In this document: positions 5,440-10,015 of the stretch, piece after piece
How positions within the stretch are numbered: the first letter of the stretch is position 1
Layout: every line of letters begins with the position of its first letter
Source of the DNA: CAYPOY01 sp964412395
GTDB lineage: Bacteria; Chloroflexota; Anaerolineae; B4-G1
DNA length: 10,015 nucleotides
Assembly: GCA_964412395.1 (NCBI GenBank)
Contig: CAYPOY010000186.1
Location: forward strand, 1 to 10,015
Direction of reading: 5' to 3'
Position numbers and translations under genes: made by a program
Notes under the pieces: generated by a model
Databases searched by the model: none
Told to the model about the DNA's origin: nothing
What the model saw: only the letters and a program-made list of their open reading frames with translations

Positions 5440-8400
5440 ATGAAAGACAAAGACAGGACCAAAGAGCAGCCTACAACTGAACTGGCAAGGGTCAGCGAAC
5501 AACTTCAACGGGAAATCGCCGAGCACAAGCGGGTGGCACGGCTGCTGCAAGCGCTGAACCAGGCGACTCTGGCTATGGAGTATGCCGTAACACCGGAAGA
5601 GATATTCACCGCAGTTGGGGAGGAGTTCAAGAAGCTCGGTCTCTCCTGTGTGGTTTTCCTCACCGACGAAGACCAGAGCAGACTGTTCCCCAAATACTTG
5701 ACCCAGGCGACCAGAGTGATCAGAGCCGCCGAGAAGCTGACTGGCGTTAAGACCGAGGACTTCTCCATCTCTGTCGAAGCTGTAGACATATACAGAAAGA
5801 TAGTCCGGGAGGGAAAGACCATCTTTTTGGAGCATTCGGAAGAGGTCATGCGGCAGATACTACCCAGGGGCGCCAGGAGATTCGCCGGGCAAATGGTGAG
5901 AATGTTGAAAATCCAGGCATACATCGCCGCCCCTCTCATAGTGGAGGATAAGGTGATCGGTGTGCTCTCGGTGGGGTCGGATAACCTGACTGAAAGTGAC
6001 GTATCGGCCATCACCGCCTTCGCCCATCAGATGGCCGCCACCTGGCGCAAGGCCAGGTTGATGGAGGATTTGGAGAGAAACCTCGCCAAGCGCAAACGGG
6101 CGGAGGAAGCACTCGAAACCTATGCGCGCCAGCAGACAGCCCTGTTCCAGCTCAGCGCCAACCTGGCCACCACCCTCGACGAGGCAGATATCTGCCAAAA
6201 AGTGGTGCGCGGACTGCACGAAACGCTGGGCTACGGCCACGTGGCCTTGCTCCTGGCGGACGAGATTACCGGCGAGCGCGTGCTGAGCGCCAACGTCGAA
6301 TGGCCCGACGCTCAGCCCGGCTGGCGCATATCCCCCGGCCGCGGACTGAGCGAGCGCCCACTCCTGGACGGCCAGTTCCACTACACGCCGGACGTGACTC
6401 GCGATCCCCGCTACATCCCTGGCCTCAACAGCGGAGCCGAGGTGGACGTGCCCCTCCGGGCTGGTGAGAAAATATTGGGCGTGCTGACGGTCGAGAGCAG
6501 GGAGCCCGACGCATTCGACGAGGGTGATTTCGCGGTGCTCACCGCCGCCGCCAACCAGGCCAGCACAGCCCTGGAACGGGCCCGCGAGCAACAGGTAGTG
6601 AAGGAGGCCGAAGCCCGCTACCGGGGTCTGTTTGACCGTGTGCCCGTGGGGCTATACCGGAGCACGCCGGAGGGACAGTTCTTAGACGCCAACCCAGCCC
6701 TGGTGTGGATGCTGGGTTACCCGGACATGGAGACTCTGCTAGCGGCCAGCACGGTCGAGGCGTACGTGGACCCAGAGGATCGCAAGCGATGGCAAACCCT
6801 GGTGGAGCGCGAAGGGGTCGTGCGCGATTTCGAAGTGCGATTGCGCCGACGCGACGGAACGGTTATCTGGGTGCGGGAGAGCACCCGTGCCGTGCGGGAT
6901 GCTGACGGCCGAGTGTTCCAGTACGAGGGAACCCTGCAGGACATCACCGAGCGCAAGCGGGCGGAGGAGGAAATCAAGCGCCACGTTTCTCAGTTAGCCA
7001 CTTTGCACGAAGTAAGCGCTGCGGTTGCTTCCCGCCTGACCCTGGAGGAGGTCTTCGACGCTGTTGTACAAAGCCTATCGGAATTCTTTGGCTATCGCTT
7101 GATTGCTATCTACATGATCGAAGAGGGGGTATTGGAGACGAAAGCCCAGGTCGGCTATGGCTCATCCCCCGATCCTGGTATTGCTCACATATCCCAGGGA
7201 AAGGGGGTTGTCTGGCGTACGGCCCGGGTTGGTCACCCCCAACTCGTCACCAATGTGGAGGAGGACCCTGACTTCTTCCAGGGCGCGCCGGGTATTACCT
7301 CTGAGATATGTGTCCCACTCAAAAGGGGAGATGAGGTCCTGGGCGTGTTGAATGTAGAAAGCGACAGGAGTGATAGACCTCTGGATGCCTCTGACTTGCA
7401 GCTTCTCACACTCCTCAGCGACCATATCATCATCGCTATCGAGAACGCCCAGCTCTATCAAGCGGAGCGGAAACGGGTCACCCAGTTGGCTGTGGTCAAC
7501 CAGGTGGCCCGGCAGGCCGTCTCGATCCTGGACCCGGATCAGCTTCTACAGGAGATAGTCACCGCTATTCAACAAGGTTTCGAGTACTATAACGTATCCC
7601 TTATGCTGCTGAATGAAGCCGCCAGCGAGCTGGAGATGCTCGCCATCGCTGGCGGTTTCGAGGAGGTAGTGGCGCCGGACTACCGTCAGGCGGTGGGAGT
7701 GGGAATGACCGGGTGGACGGCCGAGACTGGCCAGCCGCTCCTGGCCAACGACGTGAGCCAGAACCCACACTACATCCCCGGCTTCCTGAAAGAGGCATTG
7801 ACCAGGTCAGAGTTGTGTGTGCCCCTCAAACTGGCCGGCCAGGTCATCGGCGTGTTCGATGTTCAGGATACCCAATTGAACGCCTTCGACGAGACGGACC
7901 TCATGGCCATGGAAACCCTGGCCGATCAAATTGCCGTGGCCATCGAAAATGCCCGGCTATACGAGGCCGGGCGCGTTGCACTCCAGCGGATGGAGACTCT
8001 CTACCGCGTCGGGCAGGCGGTCAACTCCGCGCTCGACATCAACGCCATTCTGGACCACCTGACCGACGAGGCGATGCACGTCACGCGCGCCACGCATGGG
8101 CAGGTGCTCCTGGCGCAGGCTGAGGCCGGGATATTCGAACGGCGCTTGCTGCGCGGTTTCTCGCCACAAGAGGCGGAGCGCGCCCGTACCATCCCCCTGC
8201 GATTGGACCAGGGGATCAACGGTCAGGCCTATCGCACCCACCAGACTGTTTGCGCGGACGATGTACAGGCCGATTCCAACTACTTCCCGCTTATCCCGGA
8301 GACACGCACCGAATTGGCCATCCCCATCATCCGCGGGGAGCAAGTGCTGGGCAACCTGGATTTGCAGAGTCCGGAGGTGGACGCCTTTCGCGATGTGGAT

Positions 8401-10015
8401 CTCGACCATCTGAGTGCCCTGACCGATCAGGCAGCCATCGCGTTGGAGAATGCGCGGCTGTACGAGGCGGTCCAGCTAGAACTGGCCGAGCGCAAGCGGG
8501 CGGAGGAGGCGCTGCAGAAAGCATACGATGAAGTGGAAGCAAGGGTAAAAGAACGCACCGCTGAACTAACAAAGACCAATGAACAACTTGGACAGGAGAT
8601 CGCCGAGCGCAAGCGGGCGGAGCGATTGCTGCAGGCATTGAACGAGGCGGCTCGAAGCATGGAGCAAGCCCTGACACCGGAAGAGATATTCGCCGCAGTG
8701 ACGGGGGAGCTCAAGAAGCTCGGTTTCTCCTGTTTAGTTTTCCTTACAGACGAGAGCCAGAAGAGGCTCTTCCTCACATACTGGAGCTACGAGGCCAGAG
8801 CGATAGAAGCCGCCGAGAAGCTGGTGGGCCTCAAACACGAGAATTTCCCAATACTTGTCGAAAGTGTAGACGAATATAGGAAAGTGGTCTGGGAGAGGGA
8901 GACTGTCTTGATAGAGAATGTGGGAGATGTCATACGGCAGTTGTTACAGCCTGCATTACCTGGGCCTGCCAAGAAGTTCGCCGGGCTCATAGCGAAAATG
9001 CTGAAAGCCTCGAAAGACATCAACGCCCCCCTCATAGCGGGGGATAAGGTCGTCGGTATGCTCTCGGTGCAATCGCATGACCTGACCGCAGACGACCTAC
9101 CGGCTATCACTGCCTTCGCCTATCAGATGGCCGCCGCCTGGCGCAAGGCCAGGTTGATGCAGGATTTGGAGAAGAGCCTCGCTGAACGCAAGCGGGCGCA
9201 GGAGGCGCTGCGCAGAGCGCACGACGAGTTAGAAATACGGGTTCAGGAACGGACCGCAGAGCTGGCACAAGCCAACGAAGCATTGCGGGCCGAAATCACC
9301 GAGCGCAAGCGGGTGGAGGAGGCACTGAAACGACACGCCACCCAGTTGGCGCTTATCAACGACATCAGTGGAAAGATCGCTGCCGTGCTGGAGTTGGAGA
9401 ACATCCTGGACAGGGCTGCCCGCCTGGTGCAGGAGAGCCTTGGCTACCATCACGTGGCCCTTTTCACCGTGGATCACGAGCAGGGTGAGCTGGTGATGAG
9501 GACCAGGGCCGGCGATTTCGCTCACTTTTTCCCCCCGGACCACCGGCTGAAGTTAGGTCAGGGTATGGTCGGTTCGGTGGGCTTCCACGGCGAGACGCTG
9601 CTTGCCAACGACGTGGACGCTGAGCCACGTTACGTCAACCTTTATCCTGACGTGATAACGACCCGGTCCGAACTGAGCGTGCCCATCCGGGTGGGCGAGG
9701 CGATCGTGGGGGTGCTCGATGTCCAGAGCCCGCAACTCAATGCCTTCGACGAGAACGACGTGATGGTAATGGAGACATTGGCCGATCAGGTTGCCGTGGC
9801 AATCGAGAACGCGCAGTTGTACGAGGCAGTTCAGCGAGAACTGACCGAGCGCAAGCGGGCGGAGGAGGCATTGCGAGTCAGTGAAGAGCGGTTTGCCCTG
9901 GCCGTGCAGGGCTCGAATGACGGGATATGGGACTGGGATATTCAAGACAACTCGCTCTACTGGTCTCCGCGTTTGAAGGAGTTGCTTGGGTATGCTGATG
10001 ATGAACTCGACGTTG
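5440..10015 (+). CDS. Giant multi-GAF/PAS sensor protein (probable histidine kinase), N-terminal part
   Basis: The open frame runs at least 1525 codons without a stop and leaves the window inside a PAS domain. Domain order by residue: short coiled coil (1-34), GAF1 (about 35-206), GAF2 (228-385), PAS/PAC1 (388-506, with RYRGLFDRVPVGLYRS and the PAC end GTLQDITERKRAEEE), GAF3 (514-675), GAF4 (681-848), GAF5 (851-1008), coiled coil, GAF6 (about 1066-1240), coiled coil, GAF7 (about 1298-1465) and PAS2 (1479 onward, ERFALAVQGSNDGIWDWDIQ). Domains are joined by helices ending ERKRAEEAL. No membrane segment or recognisable bilin-binding Cys motif is seen, so it is probably a cytosolic sensor of unknown ligands. 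No HisKA, HATPase, GGDEF or other output domain lies in the window, so 'kinase' is inferred from the family. The ATG at 5440 follows AGAGGGA (5426-5432); the frame remains open upstream through the repeats, but those codons are repeat-derived. Confidence 0.9.
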   Translation, partial: MKDKDRTKEQPTTELARVSEQLQREIAEHKRVARLLQALNQATLAMEYAVTPEEIFTAVGEEFKKLGLSCVVFLTDEDQSRLFPKYLTQATRVIRAAEKLTGVKTEDFSISVEAVDIYRKIVREGKTIFLEHSEEVMRQILPRGARRFAGQMVRMLKIQAYIAAPLIVEDKVIGVLSVGSDNLTESDVSAITAFAHQMAATWRKARLMEDLERNLAKRKRAEEALETYARQQTALFQLSANLATTLDEADICQKVVRGLHETLGYGHVALLLADEITGERVLSANVEWPDAQPGWRISPGRGLSERPLLDGQFHYTPDVTRDPRYIPGLNSGAEVDVPLRAGEKILGVLTVESREPDAFDEGDFAVLTAAANQASTALERAREQQVVKEAEARYRGLFDRVPVGLYRSTPEGQFLDANPALVWMLGYPDMETLLAASTVEAYVDPEDRKRWQTLVEREGVVRDFEVRLRRRDGTVIWVRESTRAVRDADGRVFQYEGTLQDITERKRAEEEIKRHVSQLATLHEVSAAVASRLTLEEVFDAVVQSLSEFFGYRLIAIYMIEEGVLETKAQVGYGSSPDPGIAHISQGKGVVWRTARVGHPQLVTNVEEDPDFFQGAPGITSEICVPLKRGDEVLGVLNVESDRSDRPLDASDLQLLTLLSDHIIIAIENAQLYQAERKRVTQLAVVNQVARQAVSILDPDQLLQEIVTAIQQGFEYYNVSLMLLNEAASELEMLAIAGGFEEVVAPDYRQAVGVGMTGWTAETGQPLLANDVSQNPHYIPGFLKEALTRSELCVPLKLAGQVIGVFDVQDTQLNAFDETDLMAMETLADQIAVAIENARLYEAGRVALQRMETLYRVGQAVNSALDINAILDHLTDEAMHVTRATHGQVLLAQAEAGIFERRLLRGFSPQEAERARTIPLRLDQGINGQAYRTHQTVCADDVQADSNYFPLIPETRTELAIPIIRGEQVLGNLDLQSPEVDAFRDVDLDHLSALTDQAAIALENARLYEAVQLELAERKRAEEALQKAYDEVEARVKERTAELTKTNEQLGQEIAERKRAERLLQALNEAARSMEQALTPEEIFAAVTGELKKLGFSCLVFLTDESQKRLFLTYWSYEARAIEAAEKLVGLKHENFPILVESVDEYRKVVWERETVLIENVGDVIRQLLQPALPGPAKKFAGLIAKMLKASKDINAPLIAGDKVVGMLSVQSHDLTADDLPAITAFAYQMAAAWRKARLMQDLEKSLAERKRAQEALRRAHDELEIRVQERTAELAQANEALRAEITERKRVEEALKRHATQLALINDISGKIAAVLELENILDRAARLVQESLGYHHVALFTVDHEQGELVMRTRAGDFAHFFPPDHRLKLGQGMVGSVGFHGETLLANDVDAEPRYVNLYPDVITTRSELSVPIRVGEAIVGVLDVQSPQLNAFDENDVMVMETLADQVAVAIENAQLYEAVQRELTERKRAEEALRVSEERFALAVQGSNDGIWDWDIQDNSLYWSPRLKELLGYADDELDV
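5500..6070 (+). repeat. Intragenic duplicate, copy 1 (GAF1 block of the sensor gene)
   Basis: This GAF block and its flanking helix match the GAF6 block downstream at both protein and DNA level. Shared stretches include TPEEIF, KKLG(L/F)SC, VFLTDE, FAG and AFA(H/Y)QMAA(T/A)WRKARLM, and the identical bases ACACCGGAAGAGATATTC at 5590 and 8674. The offset is 3084 bp, exactly 1028 codons. Boundaries are approximate. Confidence 0.85.
8584..9154 (+). repeat. Intragenic duplicate, copy 2 (GAF6 block of the sensor gene)
   Basis: Partner of the GAF1 block near 5500-6070. It includes the upstream helix (QEIAERKRAERLLQALNEA against REIAEHKRVARLLQALNQA) and ends at WRKARLM. The copy carries a small in-frame insertion relative to copy 1 around the QPALPGPAKKF segment, so the offset grows after that point. 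Most other GAFs in the protein are much more distant, so this pair points to a relatively recent internal duplication. Confidence 0.85.

Noticed and set aside
4863..5835. Open frames crossing the right array and the N gap on both strands
   Set aside because: They depend on translating through 100 unknown bases and on low-complexity repeat peptides such as GRRSPPLVGR, and they overlap the clearly coding sensor gene or RAYT.
5440..10015. A phytochrome-type photoreceptor
   Set aside because: The GAF domains show no recognisable bilin-binding Cys context and no PHY domain follows any of them; they look like generic ligand or redox GAFs of unknown specificity.

Overview
The window looks like part of a GC-rich bacterial chromosome, most likely Chloroflexota (Anaerolineae-like). 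That assignment is inferred from the style of the genes: a very long cytoplasmic multi-GAF/PAS sensor, an L,D-transpeptidase with a VanW-type N-terminal part and LysM, and an excisionase-type HTH fused to a receiver-like domain. No rRNA or other marker fixes the taxonomy. A run of exactly 100 Ns inside a repeat array shows that this is a draft scaffold.

Layout. (1) 1-1171, minus strand: N-terminal 390 codons of uvrB, running off the left edge. (2) 1172-1548: a divergent intergenic region with a near-consensus sigma-70-type promoter facing each way, a 14-bp palindrome and two GC-rich hairpins in the presumed uvrB leader. (3) 1549-3123, plus: a membrane-anchored L,D-transpeptidase. (4) 3256-3825, plus: a small protein with an excisionase/MerR-type HTH followed by a degenerate receiver domain, with a consensus promoter and a strong ribosome-binding site. 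(5) 3826-5439: a REP-like repeat island. A 179-codon REP-associated tyrosine transposase (RAYT, Y1/HUH family; 4444-4983) sits between two dense arrays of short inverted and direct repeats built on the core GGAGACC / GGTCTCC. The left array contains two apparently identical 218-bp tandem copies. The right array has 23-24 bp and 102-bp periodicities and contains the N gap. (6) 5440 to the right edge, plus: at least 1525 codons of one open frame encoding seven GAF domains and two PAS domains joined by coiled-coil linkers, the sensory part of a giant signalling protein whose output domain lies beyond the window.

How the pieces relate. uvrB and the transpeptidase are housekeeping genes that share only a divergent promoter region. 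The HTH/receiver-like gene and the giant sensor point the same way and could once have been neighbours; the RAYT island now separates them, and the sensor's start codon lies about 25 bp past the last repeat. The most notable system is the RAYT island. The repeats left of the transposase are mostly in one orientation (12 of 16 cores GGTCTCC) and those right of it mostly in the other (11 of 13 cores GGAGACC). The units fold into small hairpins, and the layout matches an amplified 'REPtron', a RAYT with its own cognate REP/BIME elements, with signs of recent tandem expansion.
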